From assembly GCF_001019615.1 (NCBI RefSeq), contig NZ_JNBQ01000018.1, positions 1-64,000 of the forward strand: a stretch of 64,000 bases of DNA. The letters run 5' to 3'. The position numbers and the translations under genes are program-made. The notes below the pieces were generated by a model. That model saw only the letters and a list, made by a program, of their open reading frames with translations, had not been told where the DNA came from and made no database searches. This document shows positions 27,513-37,200 of the stretch, piece by piece (position 1 is the stretch's first letter; every line of letters starts with the position of its first letter). This DNA is from Cellulosimicrobium funkei. GTDB taxonomy: Bacteria > Actinomycetota > Actinomycetes > Actinomycetales > Cellulomonadaceae.

Positions 27513-27521
27513 GCCGCCAAT

Positions 27522-28434
27522 CTACCGGGATCGCAACCAACTGATGATCGCCGCCAGTACTGCTCCGGCCCGGTACACAGCGGCGTGCTTGTCGTAGCGG
27601 GTGGCGAGGCCGCGCCATTGCTTGAGCAGGTTGAAGGACCGCTCGACGACGTTCCTCCGCTTGTACGTCTCTCGGTCGAGCTTCGGCGGGCGACCGCCTC
27701 TTGCCCCACGCCGCTTGCGGTTGGTCTGCTGGTCGGACGGCTCAGGGACCACGGCCCTGATCCCGCGCCGACGCAGCATCGCCCGGTTCCCGCGCGAGGA
27801 GTACGCCTTGTCCCCGAGCACCGTGTCCGGCGTGGTCCGCGGCCGGCCCGCACCGAGGCGTGGGACGCTGATGTCTGCAAGTACGAGCTCAAGCGCGCGC
27901 CCGTCGTGAGACTGCCCAGGAGTCACCACCACCGCCAGCGGGCGGCCACGCCCGTCGACAGCGTGGTGAATCTTGCTCGTCAAACCGCCACGAGACCGCC
28001 CAATGCCATGACCCTTGGGTTCACTGTGGACGACGCCCTCGCGAAGCCTCTTGTGATTCGACGTCGCCCCCTGTGTCCTGCTCTGCGCGCCCCGTGTTCG
28101 TTGCGTGCTGGTGCGCGCGGTTGATCGTCGAGTCCACCGAAACCGTCCAGTCGATCTCACCGGCCGCGTCAGCCTCGGCCATCAGGTGCGCCAGAATGCT
28201 GTCCCAGGTGCCGTCGTCGGAGAACCTCTTATGCCGCTTCCACACCGTCTGCCACGGCCCGAACGCCTCCAGAGGCAGGTCCCGCCAAGGGATCCCGGTC
28301 CGATACCGGTAGGCGATGCCCTCGACTACAGTGCGGTGATCACCGAACGGGCGACCGACCCTGCCTGCGTTCGACGGCAGCAACGGCTCGATCCGCTCCC
28401 ACTGCTCGTCCGTAAGAACCTGGAACCGACTCAC
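27522..28434 (-). CDS. IS5-family transposase in two frames (probable -1 frameshift)
   Basis: Frame A (28434-28021, GTG start) has LTDEQWERIEPLLPS, RYRTGIPWRDLPLEAFGPWQ and the first catalytic Asp in WTVSVDSTINRAHQHA. It must pass by -1 shift near 28050-28090 into frame B (to TAG at 27522) with GRSRGGLTSKIHHAVDG, LGDKAYSSRGNRAML and the DDE Glu region RRNVVERSFNLLKQWRG. This two-frame layout is normal for IS427-group transposases, so the element may be active. Confidence 0.85.
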
Positions 28435-28466
28435 GGCCTCGAGTCTGACGCCCGCACCAACTAAGA

Positions 28467-28481
28467 GTTGGGAGACACGCC
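28467..28481 (-). repeat. Terminal inverted repeat (transposase-start side)
   Basis: On the minus strand it reads GGCGTGTCTCCCAAC, followed outside by CTAG at 28482-28485. It is 33 bp upstream of the transposase GTG. Confidence 0.7.
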
Positions 28482-28625
28482 CTAGGCGAATGGCGAGTAG
28501 TTCGCGGTTGTCGGAGTCAACGGCCAATCCTCCACGGTCTCGCTGTGCGACGAGGACTCGACCGTCGTAGGACGTGACGAAGAACCGGTGACCGACCGGA
28601 CGGTGGCCTTGGATGCGCCGTCCCG

Positions 28626-30148
28626 CTAGGGAATCACCAACTCGAACCCGTCGGCCTCGCACCTGATCTCGACGCGGGACCGTCTCAGGGACAACCCAGA
28701 ATCGTCGCGGTGATACCACCGCCTCGACGTTGTCGGCGAGATCACCCGCAACCCACGCAGCCCGAAGGACTCCTCCGCGACGGTCTGTTCGCCGCGCGCT
28801 GGGCAGCCCGATCGCTGCTGCGCACAAGCGAATCCTTGGGCGAGCGCCCGAGCAACGCCGCGAAGTCGTCACGCTGAGTAATCGCGTCGTGTTCGGACGG
28901 CGTCGGGCGGCGCTGGGGTTCGAGGGCGCTGAGAAGGCGGTAGAGCTCCGGCGTGGTCCGCGGGGTTATGACGCGGAAAGCCGTCTGTCGCGTTCGGACA
29001 CCGCCGGGACCGCCCCGCACGAGGGCAACCTCGCCTGTCGCGACGAGGTACGAGCCGGTGGACATGCCCTTACGTGTCGCGCGGGCAATGCGCGCGTCGA
29101 GGACATCGAGTACGTCGACGAGGCGGACCGCCTGGTCACCGGTCATGGCCGTCGCACGTGCGACCTGGTCGGTCGAGACCGCACCGTACGCGACGGCGTA
29201 GAGGCCTTCACCCTGTCTGCCGGAGACGTTGCGCATGGCGCCGACGAGTTCGGTGTAGATCTTGCCTCGGACGGTCAGGGCGGCGGCGGTCTTGGTGTCG
29301 CCAGCGGCAAGCGCGAGGCGGCTGGCAAGCAACGAGAGCTTCCACTGGGACCGGAACAGCACACCCAGCGCGAGTGCACGGGGGAAATCCTCGTTGATGA
29401 CAGCCGAGAGATTCTCGAGCGCGGAGATCGCACCGTCGATCGTTCCTCCGGCCGCGTCGAACTTCGGCTCGGGTCGGTAGCCGATGCGGTCGACGATAAA
29501 GCCGGCCGAGGTGAGTTGCGAGGCGATCCAGTCGTTGAAGAACTTCGTGGTGGCACCCAGGCCTCGGGCGCTCTCACCGAAAACGGCCCATGACGGGCGG
29601 TCTGAGCGGGCACCCTTCGTGTCGGAGAGTCCATGCCAGCCAGGCAGTCGGCTGTGGCGGTCGTCGAGCCGGATGAGGGCGCGGATGATGTCGGCGACGT
29701 CCTTGAGGACGAAGATCTCCTGCTCGGCGGTGATCTACTCGCGCATGGTCGCTAACTCTCGCTCCCTGCCGAGGAACGCCGCGACGGCGGCCTGGCGCCA
29801 CAGTTCGACGATCACGTTGTCCTGCTCGGTGCCGAGCTCAACCGGGTCCGCGAGACGCCCGCCGGGAAGGTCGTCCCGTGGCGGGACGGAGCGTTCGATC
29901 CAGTGCAGCCACCGCGCGACGATGGTCGCTTTGTGTGGCGCTGCGGCGGTGTGGGTGCGGGCCAGGTCGACGACGTACTGGAGCACGATGGCGCGGTACC
30001 GCTGGATGAGGTCGGCCCGTTCGTGGAACCCGTCCAGTGGCGCGTCGCGGGTGTGGTGCTTGCCGCCGATCTCCTAGTACGGCCGGACGTGCGTCAGCAG
30101 CTCGGCCAACGACTCGCGCAGCGCGCTGGCCACCTCTCCGTAGGTCAT
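28626..30148 (-). pseudogene. Unknown ICE gene with two in-frame TAG codons and a frameshift
   Basis: From the ATG at 30148 (MTYGEVASALRESLAELL) one frame stays coding-like across a TAG near 30075 (HVRPY-stop-EIGGKHH) and another at 29735 (ATMRE-stop-ITAEQEIF) as far as 28742. A frame change near 28770 then leads to the natural-looking end CEADGFELVIP and a TAG at 28626. The product would be about 505 aa, cytoplasmic, with helical segments such as RSQWKLSLLASRLALAAG. I do not know the family. The start is 10 bp after the stop of the preceding fragment, suggesting an original operon. Confidence 0.6.
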
Positions 30149-30158
30149 GGCGCTGCGC

Positions 30159-30475
30159 TCACCGTACGGCACCGGGATCGGCGGCCCAGGTCGCGTCAAG
30201 TAGGTCGCGCGCCCGGAGCAGGACGACGGGGTCCAGGCCGTAGCGGCTGAGGTGCAGGATCGCGTTGCTCGCGGCGTCGTACATCGCGTACCGGCTGATG
30301 CCGTGCACGGGCAGCGCGACGGCGAGTTGCGCCGGCTCATGGAGGGAGTCGATCCGGTCCAGAACATCCCAGTAGTCGTGGAGGCGGTCCGGATTGGTCG
30401 TCGCGGCCAGGGCACAGAGGTTGGAGCGGATGGTCTGGTAGGTCCCGTGCGACCCGAAAGGCGAATGAGCCCCGG
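30159..30475 (-). pseudogene. C-terminal fragment of an unknown ICE protein
   Basis: About 105 residues are readable (DRLHDYWDVLDRIDSLHEPA, later ISRYAMYDAASNAILHLSRY) to a TGA at 30159. The 5' part ends abruptly near 30470, exactly where an oppositely oriented VirB4-like fragment begins, so a deletion or inversion joined two truncated genes. Confidence 0.5.
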
Positions 30476-31425
30476 TCGCGCACGCCCTCGGCGGGCAAGC
30501 GATCGCGCTCGGGCATGGGCAGCCCAATCGGCTCAACCCTCTCGACGAAGGCCACCGACGCACCGACCTCGACGACGCCACCTGGGCCGCCCAGCTCGCC
30601 GCCCGCCGTCGCGACCTGCTCGGCGCGCTCGCCGAGACCGTCCTGGACCGGCGCCTGAGCCCGACCGAGCACACTGCGATCGATATCGCCCTGACCGACG
30701 CCGTTCGCACCGCGGCCGTGCCCGTCCTGCCGATGGTTGTCGACCGTCTCCTTACCCCAGACCGGCGCGATGACGCCGCCGGGCGGCTCGCTGAGGACGG
30801 TCGCCTGCCCGGGCACGCGCTACGCCGCCTGGTGTCCGGCGACCTGGCCGGGATGTTCGACGGCCCCTCCACCGTAGCGTTCGACCCCACGCTGCCGATG
30901 GTGACTCTCGACCTGTCGGCCGTCGCGGAGAACGACACCGCGATCTCGCTGCTGATGACCTGTGCCTCGGCCTGGATGGAGTCCGCTCTGCTCGACTCCA
31001 CCGGCGGGCATCGGTGGGTCGTCTACGACGAGGCGTGGCGGCTCATGTCCCACCCCGCGCTGCTGCGGCGCATGGACGCCCAATGGCGCCTGGCCCGCTG
31101 GTTCGGCATCGCGAACATGCTCATCTTCCACAAGCTTTCCGACCTGGAGAACGTAGGCGACTCCGGGTCGGCCATGCGGGCGCTGGCCACGTCGCTGCTC
31201 GCCAACGCCGAAACGAGGGTTATCTACCGGCAAGAGTCCGACCAACTCGGCCCCACCAGCGCCGCCCTCGGCCTCACCCGCACCGAGCGCGGCCTGCTCC
31301 TCACGCTCGACACCGGCCAGGGGCTGTGGCGGATCCGCGAGCGATCCTTCGTTGTCCAGCACCAACTCCACCCTGCCGAGGCCGAGCTGTTTGACACAAC
31401 GTCGCGCATGGAGACTAGGACCTAG
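30473..31425 (+). pseudogene. VirB4-like conjugative ATPase, C-terminal fragment
   Basis: The reading begins without start codon at GGQAIALGHGQPNRLNPLDE, a motif found in mid VirB4/TraC-type ATPases of actinobacterial ICEs, and continues with Walker B-like GHRWVVYDEAWRLMSHP near 31020 and ANMLIFHKLSDLENVGD, to a TAG at 31425. The N-terminal domain and Walker A are missing, so it cannot hydrolyse ATP. The family link is by motif pattern. Confidence 0.7.
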
Positions 31426-31466
31426 GAGTTCCGCCGGAGTGAATCGTGCCGGTGTCACTGCTCGGT

Positions 31467-31495
31467 GGATCTGGCACGGAACTGTTGCCAGATCC
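31467..31495. other. Perfect 10-bp inverted repeat after the VirB4 fragment
   Basis: Arms GGATCTGGCA and TGCCAGATCC with a 9-nt loop, 42 bp past the VirB4 fragment stop. Could be its terminator or a protein-binding dyad. Confidence 0.45.
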
Positions 31496-31601
31496 GCCGA
31501 ACGCAGAGAGTCAAGTCTTGGCTGAGCCCATGTGGCGCCATCGAAAGCGACGGCTATGCGCCCGTCGGGGGCTGCTTGTCGGCGCGTGACGCAGACAGCC
31601 G

Positions 31602-32243
31602 TCAGCCGAGCAGGTGCCGAGTCCTTGGGCCGGCCGCATCGGTAGGGGACTTGCCATCAAGGTCACGGATCTGTGGATTGGCGCCGGCGTCGAGCAGGAC
31701 TCGGACGAGTTCCTGGTCATCAACCGATGCTGCGAAGTAAAGCGGCGTCGACCCGAGCGTCGTCTGGCGGTTGACGTCGGCGCCTGCGGCAATGAGCTCC
31801 TGTACCCCGTAGTGGTCGCTCCGCTGGAGCATCATGTGTAGGGCGGTGTGCCCGAAGCCTCCACCATTCGGGAAGATCGCCGCGTTGGGGGCGTCAACAT
31901 CGGCACCCGATCGGAGCAGTTCGCGCGCCACCTGCCAGCGCTCGTCGACAAGCGCAGTGAGCAACGGCGTCTCCCAGTGCTGAATCGTGTCGCCGTAGTC
32001 GATGCGAGCGGCACCGTCGATCGGCGCCCCGTCCCGAAGCAACGACTGGACCTCAGCGACGGTCTCGGCAGCGTGGAGACCATGCTGGCCCATTTGCGCC
32101 AGTGCCTCGCCGATGAGGGACCGGGAGTCATAAAGCCGTTGCGCCTCGCGTGCCGCATCGAGGGACGCGTACTCGCGCATGAGACGCGCCCGCGCGGCAT
32201 CGGGGTTCTCAGTGGCACGTGCCTCAAAGGCAGCAGGATTCAT
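31602..32243 (-). CDS. Ankyrin-repeat protein
   Basis: A 213-aa soluble protein with about four ankyrin-type repeats: LLTALVDERWQVARELLRSG near 95, GHTALHMMLQ..GVQELIAAGADVN near 130, GSTPLYFAASVDDQELVRVL near 170 and a final DLDGKSPTDAAG. The N-terminal 60 residues are helical. Ankyrin proteins mediate protein contacts; no partner is evident. One of the few intact genes in this part of the island. Confidence 0.85.
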   Translation of the reverse strand: MNPAAFEARATENPDAARARLMREYASLDAAREAQRLYDSRSLIGEALAQMGQHGLHAAETVAEVQSLLRDGAPIDGAARIDYGDTIQHWETPLLTALVDERWQVARELLRSGADVDAPNAAIFPNGGGFGHTALHMMLQRSDHYGVQELIAAGADVNRQTTLGSTPLYFAASVDDQELVRVLLDAGANPQIRDLDGKSPTDAAGPRTRHLLG

Positions 32244-32579
32244 GGCCAGACGCTACCGAACGGGAAGCGCGCAGGTGCAATCGCGGTCGGCTGTCGGCCG
32301 AAGTTCACCCCTGCTCGCTCTCGACGAAAGCGTGGGTGACACGATGTTGCCGCCAGGCACCTCGCCGGGCTTCAAGACTAAACGCTCTGAGACACCGGCG
32401 CGTGCCGCCCGCAACGTCTCCGACCTCAGCGGTAAATCAGGGCTGAGGGCGACCTCGTCCTCGTACGCTTGTCCCGGGTACGTGACACCAGAAGTCGGCC
32501 CTGTGAACACTCTTCCTGCCGTGTAACGGTTGGTCGAAAGGCGCTGTGCGACGGGGGCGCGTTCGTACGATCACGGGCC
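32244..32579. other. Stretch without a supported gene
   Basis: Between the ankyrin gene and the amidase remnant. Open frames exist on both strands, but none has consistent codon bias or a recognised family. It probably holds the promoters of the two divergent genes. Confidence 0.4.
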
Positions 32580-34473
32580 ATGACAGCGCTCTCCCCCCTT
32601 CCCGTCGCTTCTGACCTGGACAGCACATCGCGCGAGAACCGTCCAGGCGTCAGCCGGCGGCTCTTCCTCAGCGGTGGTGCCACCGCTGCCGCGCTCGCCG
32701 GGGCCTCGCTCGCGGCACCGGCGCAGGCGCAGACGGTCGACGAGCCGGCTCCGGCAGGGTCGTTCCTCGACTCGCTCCCCGCGACGCACGAGATCCCGTC
32801 CCGCGCCCGCGTCGTGGACTACCAGCTCGCCGAGCTGGGTCGTGCTGCTCCGTGCGGGTCGGCTGACGTCGACGCAGGTCACGCAGGCGTACCTCGACCG
32901 GATCGACGCGTTCAACGGCCCGTTCGAGGTCTACGGCGACAACGGTGGCTACAACGCTTTCGTGCGCCTGGACCGTGAGGGTGCGCTGGCGCAGGCGGCC
33001 GATGCGGACGCCCGGCTCGCGGCGGCCAAGGGTGTCGTGGCGAAGGCAGAGCTGCCAATCCTGCTGGGCATCCCGTTCGGGATCAAGGACTTCTGTCGGC
33101 GTCAAGGGACTCGAGGCCAAGAACGGCACGCACGCGTACGACGGCAACGTCGCCGTGCGGGACTCGACGGTCGTGGCGAAGCTCTGTGAGGCGGGGGCCG
33201 TGATCCTAGGGCAGACGATCGCGTCCGCGTTTTCGGGGTCGATCTCCGGCACGTTCGCGGGCAACGCGTGGGACCCGAGCCGGATCCCGGGTGGCTCGAG
33301 CCAGGGCTCGGGCGTGGCGCCGGTCGCCCGACTCGCGTCCGCGTGCATCGGTGAGGAGACCGGCGGGTCGATCATCATGCCGTCGGCGGCCAATGGGGCC
33401 TCGGGGATCAAGCTGTCCCTCGGCCTGTCCTCGACAGCGGGAGTGATGCCGCTCTCGCCCGGGTACGACGTCCTCGGGCCGATCGCCCGGACGGTCCGGG
33501 ACGCGGCGATCATCCTGTCGGTCATGCACGGGCCCGACGCCGAGAACGATCCGCTGACCCTTTCGGCCCCGAACCCGTTCCCCGAGACCCCGGTCGCCGC
33601 GCGCGCCGGGCGCCGCCCGCTCGCGGGCGTCGTCATCGGCGTCCCGCAGACCGACTGGATGACCGCGGGTGGGACCGGTACGCCCCCGGCGGACACCTAC
33701 GACGCCGACTACTCGGCCGCCTTCGAGCGGTTCAAGAACCAGCTGCGGTCGCTCGGCGCGCAGGTGGTCGACTTCGACGGCCTCGACGTGACCGTGGCCG
33801 CGAACGACCCGTACTTCCGCACGTCGGACCGGATCCCGCTGCCCAACGGGTCGGTCGTCTCGCCGGCGAGCACGGTGCTCTCGCCCAACCGCTACGAGAT
33901 CGGGTACTGGGAGGCGGTGAAGCAGTTCGCCGCCACGCATCCCGAGCAGGCCGAGGCGCTCGGCCGCCAGTCCGGCGACTTCGACGCGCAGACCGCCAAT
34001 GCCGGTGCCATCCCTGCCTCGCGGTGCGCGCCGACGGCGAGAATCGGCGGCGCACGCTCCAGGCGAACTACGCCGCGGCGCTCGACGCCGCCGTGATCGA
34101 CTTCATGCTCGTCCTGCCGATCGGCGCGCAGGTCGGACCCCGGTTCGGGGGCGGCGGGCTGCGCAACTACCGCACCTTCTACCAGCTGCCCAACGCGCTG
34201 ACGTGGCCCATGGTCACGTTCCCGATCGGCCATGACGCCGGCGTCGGGCTGCCGATCAACGCGGCGTTCTGGGGCCGCCGCTTCAGCGAACCGGCGTTGA
34301 TCCAAGCCGCGCTCGACTTCCAGGCCGCCTACCCCGAGTACCACGAGGCTGCGCCGCCCGACCCGACGTTCGCTCCCGCGCCCGCACCGCGCGCGCTGCG
34401 GGCGACGCCGTTCGAGGTCGTCCCTCCTGAGCTGTCGAACGACCCGCTGATCGCCGAAGGAGCCAGGTCATGA
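32580..34473 (+). pseudogene. Secreted amidase (amidase-signature family), frameshifted
   Basis: The ATG at 32580 opens a Tat-type signal peptide (SRRLFLSGGATAAALAGASL). The protein continues through three frame changes near 32830, 33095 and 34020. Amidase-signature parts are clear: VVAKAELPILLGIPFGIKDF, GSSQGSGVAPVARLASACIG with the Ser cluster, and EETGGSIIMPSAANG holding the catalytic Ser region; the C-terminal part runs from TLQANYAAALDAAVIDFML to the stop at 34473. Such enzymes hydrolyse amides outside the cell. Each break is a small indel; sequencing error is an alternative, but flanking chromosomal genes show none. Confidence 0.8.
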
Positions 34474-34628
34474 GCGAACCGTTCCTCACCGTGGCCTACA
34501 CCCCACTGCTCGACCCGGGATTCCCGCTGCTCGACGCCGACGCGCCCGAACCGTTCCTCACCGTGGCGTACACGCCCAAGCTCGGGACCGCCTACTGCCC
34601 GTACGGCGAGGACCACACCACGACCTGA
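34470..34628 (+). CDS. Small 52-aa peptide with internal repeat, coupled to the amidase
   Basis: The ATG overlaps the amidase stop (ATGA). The peptide holds two copies of EPFLTVAYTP, at residues 3-12 and 27-36, and ends with KLGTAYCPYGEDHTTT. It has one Cys, no signal peptide and no membrane helix. The duplication (first copy preceded by S, second by DADAP) suggests a repeated core or binding motif, as in modified-peptide precursors, but no peptide-modifying enzyme is nearby. A terminator follows after 45 bp. I do not recognise the family. Confidence 0.5.
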   Translation: MSEPFLTVAYTPLLDPGFPLLDADAPEPFLTVAYTPKLGTAYCPYGEDHTTT

Positions 34629-34672
34629 CCCACAGGGGTTCACCGGTGCACCATGGCAATGGGCACGGCACT

Positions 34673-34709
34673 CGAAGGGCTCGACGAACACGATCCGTCG
34701 AGCCCTTCG
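34673..34709 (+). terminator. Terminator of the amidase-peptide unit
   Basis: Perfect 14-bp stem (34673-34686 with 34696-34709), 9-nt loop, 45 bp after the small-peptide stop. Confidence 0.75.
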
Positions 34710-34895
34710 CCGTCCCTCTCCGTCACCGAGCCCACCATTTCGTCTTTCACGTTGCCGAGACGACTGGGCCGCTGCCGAATCGTTTCGGCTAGGTGAAAGA
34801 CGAGCCGGTGGTCCGGAGCTCCTGATCGCTCCAACCGCGTCTGGCGAATCAGAAGGGGCGGCTCACCGTGGATTCGCCGGTCCCGTCAGACACAC

Positions 34896-35273
34896 CTATC
34901 GCGTGCTCCCAGGACTTGGGGCGAGAAGGTCATGACAACGCGCGCGACGACCGTCAAGAAGCTCTCCGAAGCCAGTTCCGTCGATGACGTGGACGTGGCG
35001 CCCTTCACGCCGCATCAACTCTTCGAAGTACACGAGCTTCTGGCTGTAGCGTCGACGGCCGTCGTGAAGCGGCCCGCTCCACATTTCGCCAGTGACCAGG
35101 ACAGTGACCGACATCGAGCGATCCGGTGCCACGCGGCCGCCCATGGTCACCGTGTGCTGCCTGAGGTTGCTCCGGTCCATGTGCTCACCCCGGACGAACG
35201 CCCGTCCAGTGAAGAGGACTGACTCCCCTCGCAACGACTCAACCCATCCCGGACATGCCGCCGCAGTGCTCAC
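34896..35273 (-). CDS. BRCT-domain protein
   Basis: A 125-aa protein that is mostly one BRCT domain as in NAD-dependent DNA ligase: ESVLFTGRAFVRGEHMDRSN, then TMGGRVAPDRSMSVTVLVTG, the helix SQKLVYFEELMRREG and HVIDGTGFGELLDG. Ligase-type BRCT domains bind DNA ends or phosphopeptides; here the domain is alone. The GTG at 35273 is chosen because it overlaps the upstream stop (GTGA); an in-frame ATG at 35309 is possible. Confidence 0.7.
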   Translation of the reverse strand: MSTAAACPGWVESLRGESVLFTGRAFVRGEHMDRSNLRQHTVTMGGRVAPDRSMSVTVLVTGEMWSGPLHDGRRRYSQKLVYFEELMRREGRHVHVIDGTGFGELLDGRRARCHDLLAPSPGSTR

Positions 35274-35572
35274 TGCCCGTTCACCGCCCTTGCGTCCTGG
35301 TCGTCCCACTCGTCCTCACTGTGCAGGAGGACTGTCACAATCTCAGACGTTGATGGGCAGGCAACCACGACGAGGTCTCCCCGGACGTACCTCACGCGGC
35401 CCAGTCCGTAGTTGAACGCGGTGACCGTGATCTCGGGATGAGTTACGGCCTGGAGCACATCGTGAGGTGCGAACCCCCGAGAGTTGACCCTCGTCCGAGC
35501 GTGCCGACTGAAGTGCCAGCCACGAAGCGCCCCGGGGCATGTGATTCGGTTCGTATTTTTCCGTCGACCCAT
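35270..35572 (-). CDS. DUF4258-like small protein
   Basis: A 100-aa protein: basic N-terminus MGRRKNTNRITCPG, then FSRHARTRVNSRGFAPHDVL and a beta-rich end (RVRYVRGDLVVVACPSTSEI, VTVLLH). The RHARxR..RG pattern is that of DUF4258, a BECR/RelE-like fold seen in toxins. The ATG at 35572 is preferred over longer upstream frames that cross the AT-rich patch. Coupled by GTGA to the BRCT gene. Confidence 0.6.
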   Translation of the reverse strand: MGRRKNTNRITCPGALRGWHFSRHARTRVNSRGFAPHDVLQAVTHPEITVTAFNYGLGRVRYVRGDLVVVACPSTSEIVTVLLHSEDEWDDQDARAVNGQ

Positions 35573-36111
35573 CTCAGCTGGACTCGGCCTTGAGTTATTT
35601 GACCGACCCATATTACTCGCTGGCGACATAATCTTCTTCCTACATATACGACTCGAGGCGCCAAGTGCCCATGCACTTAGCGCCTCAGAGATATTTTCTT
35701 GAGTTGGCGACCGGGCAGGGGCCCGGACCGCGTGGCACCATCGTCGACGACTGATGCCGCGGGTGTCAAGCATTTCCCGAGGTCGTCCTCGACCTGTTTC
35801 CCAACGGCTTGCCCGGCGGATCGGTGAGTGGCGGAGCTCGAGCACTCGGATGAATAGTTGAGCCGCGACGACTCGGAGCCGAGGCGCCGTAGGCGACCGC
35901 CTGTTCGTCGAAGATGACGGCCAGGACACGCCACTGCGTGAGCAGGACGGGACCGCTCGACGACAGTCCCCCACAGCTTCTCCCGTCACGGTTCTGCGAG
36001 TGACCCGCTCCTGGCCCCGCGTCGTTTTGCGTTTCGCCTACCAGTCGACGGTTCGTGGATCCACCCAGGTGGCGCCGACGCACCTACCCAGCGAAACCTT
36101 GGAGGTGCGAG
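35573..36111. other. AT-rich patch and gene-free stretch
   Basis: About 35573-35700 is visibly A/T-rich against the G/C-rich surroundings. The hairpin at 35655-35686 lies within it. From 35700 to 36111 no frame on either strand has convincing coding character; it leads into the ArdC remnant, whose RBS (GGAGG at 36101) is intact. Confidence 0.5.
35655..35686 (+). terminator. Hairpin followed by T-rich tract
   Basis: 13-bp arms with one mismatch (GAGGCGC then AAGTG), 6-nt loop, followed on the plus strand by a T-rich stretch (ATATTTTCTT). A good intrinsic terminator for plus-strand transcription, though no plus-strand gene directly precedes it. Confidence 0.55.
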
Positions 36112-37200
36112 ATGGGACGCTGGAACGCTGACGCGGACGCGGCCGGCCTGGCGCGAGAGAGCAAGCTCAACGAGGCGCATGAGCGGCTGGCCAAGGCGGT
36201 CGACGCGATGGCCAGTGCCGACGGCTACAGGCGCGCGATCCAGTTCGCGGCGCGGTTTCGAACCCGCTCGTTCCACAACACGCTGCTGATCGTTCTTCAG
36301 CACGCCGAGGAATTCGAGGCTGGCCGGGTGCCCACGGCGGAACCGACATACGTCGCGGGCTACCAGCAGTGGCAGCGTCTGGGCCGGCGGGTGATGAAGG
36401 GCCAGTCCGGGTACGTGATCCTCGCGCCGGTCACGGCGAGGTACCCGACCGACAGCCCCGCAGCTGGGCCGTGGAGGCTGCTCGCTCGCGGTGAGCAGCC
36501 GGCGCCGGGCGAGGTGGTGCGCGAGCGGCTCAAGGGCACCCGGCCCGCCTACGTGTGGACGTGACTCAGACCGAGGGCGACCCGATTCCCGAACAGCCCA
36601 TGCCCCCTGCTCCTCGGGGGTGCGGCACCCGAGGGCCTGTGGGACGGGCTGGCCGCCCAGGTCGCCACCGGCGGGTTCGACCTGAGCACCGTGCCCGACG
36701 CGCGCCCGCTCGGAGGGGCCAACGGGCTGACGGACTTCATCGGACGCACCGTTCGCGTCCGTGCCGACATGGACGACGCGGCCATGGCCAAGACGCTGGC
36801 CCATGAGCTGGGGCACGTCACGATGCACGACATCAAGAACGCCGACGACGCGCATCGTCACGCGGAGTCATCGAGGTCGAGGCCGAGACCGTCGCGCTGA
36901 TGATCGGCGCCGCGCATGGCATGGACACCTCCACGTACTCGGTGCCGTACGTGCGGGTGGGCGAGCTCGGTCCCAGACGGGAGCGTGTTCGACGTCGTCA
37001 CCGCGACCGCCGAACGCGCGCGCAAGACCGCCCTCGCGATCCTGGACAAGCTCGACACCCATCAAATTGGCGACGGCGAGCCACCAGGCCCTCGCAGCGT
37101 CCGCGACGGCACGGCCCGCGATCGCTCCGCGCCCGCGCGCGAGACCCGCAGGCCGGCCAGGCGGCGGGCGCCGGCCCGATCGAAGGTGGTGACACGTTGA
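36112..37200 (+). pseudogene. ArdC-like antirestriction protein, frameshifted
   Basis: The ATG at 36112 (RBS GGAGG) opens the ArdC N-terminal ssDNA-binding domain (SFHNTLLIVLQHAEEF, VAGYQQWQRLGRRVMKGQ, GYVILAP). Frame changes near 36560-36620 and near 36865 separate it from the zincin-like part with HELGHVTMHD near 36808 (His-Glu-x-x-His zinc ligands) and EVEAETVALMIGAAHGMDT. At least two indels break the gene. ArdC proteins protect incoming plasmid or ICE DNA from restriction. Confidence 0.8.

Larger units (their letters stand above)
27011..28481 (-). mobile_element. IS5/IS427-group element with a passenger gene
   Basis: Terminal inverted repeats of about 15 bp (27011-27025 and 28467-28481, 12 of 15 matching, sharing CGTGTCTCC) are flanked on both sides by CTAG, as expected for the group's TA-centred target duplication. 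Inside, on the minus strand, lie a two-frame transposase and a DUF6228 gene. At 1471 bp it is longer than usual for a one-transposase IS427 element (about 0.8-1 kb), the excess being the passenger. Confidence 0.7.

Noticed and set aside
29735-30075. Recoded amber codons (stop readthrough)
   Set aside because: The same gene also has a frameshift near 28770, and neighbouring genes are broken, so decay is simpler.
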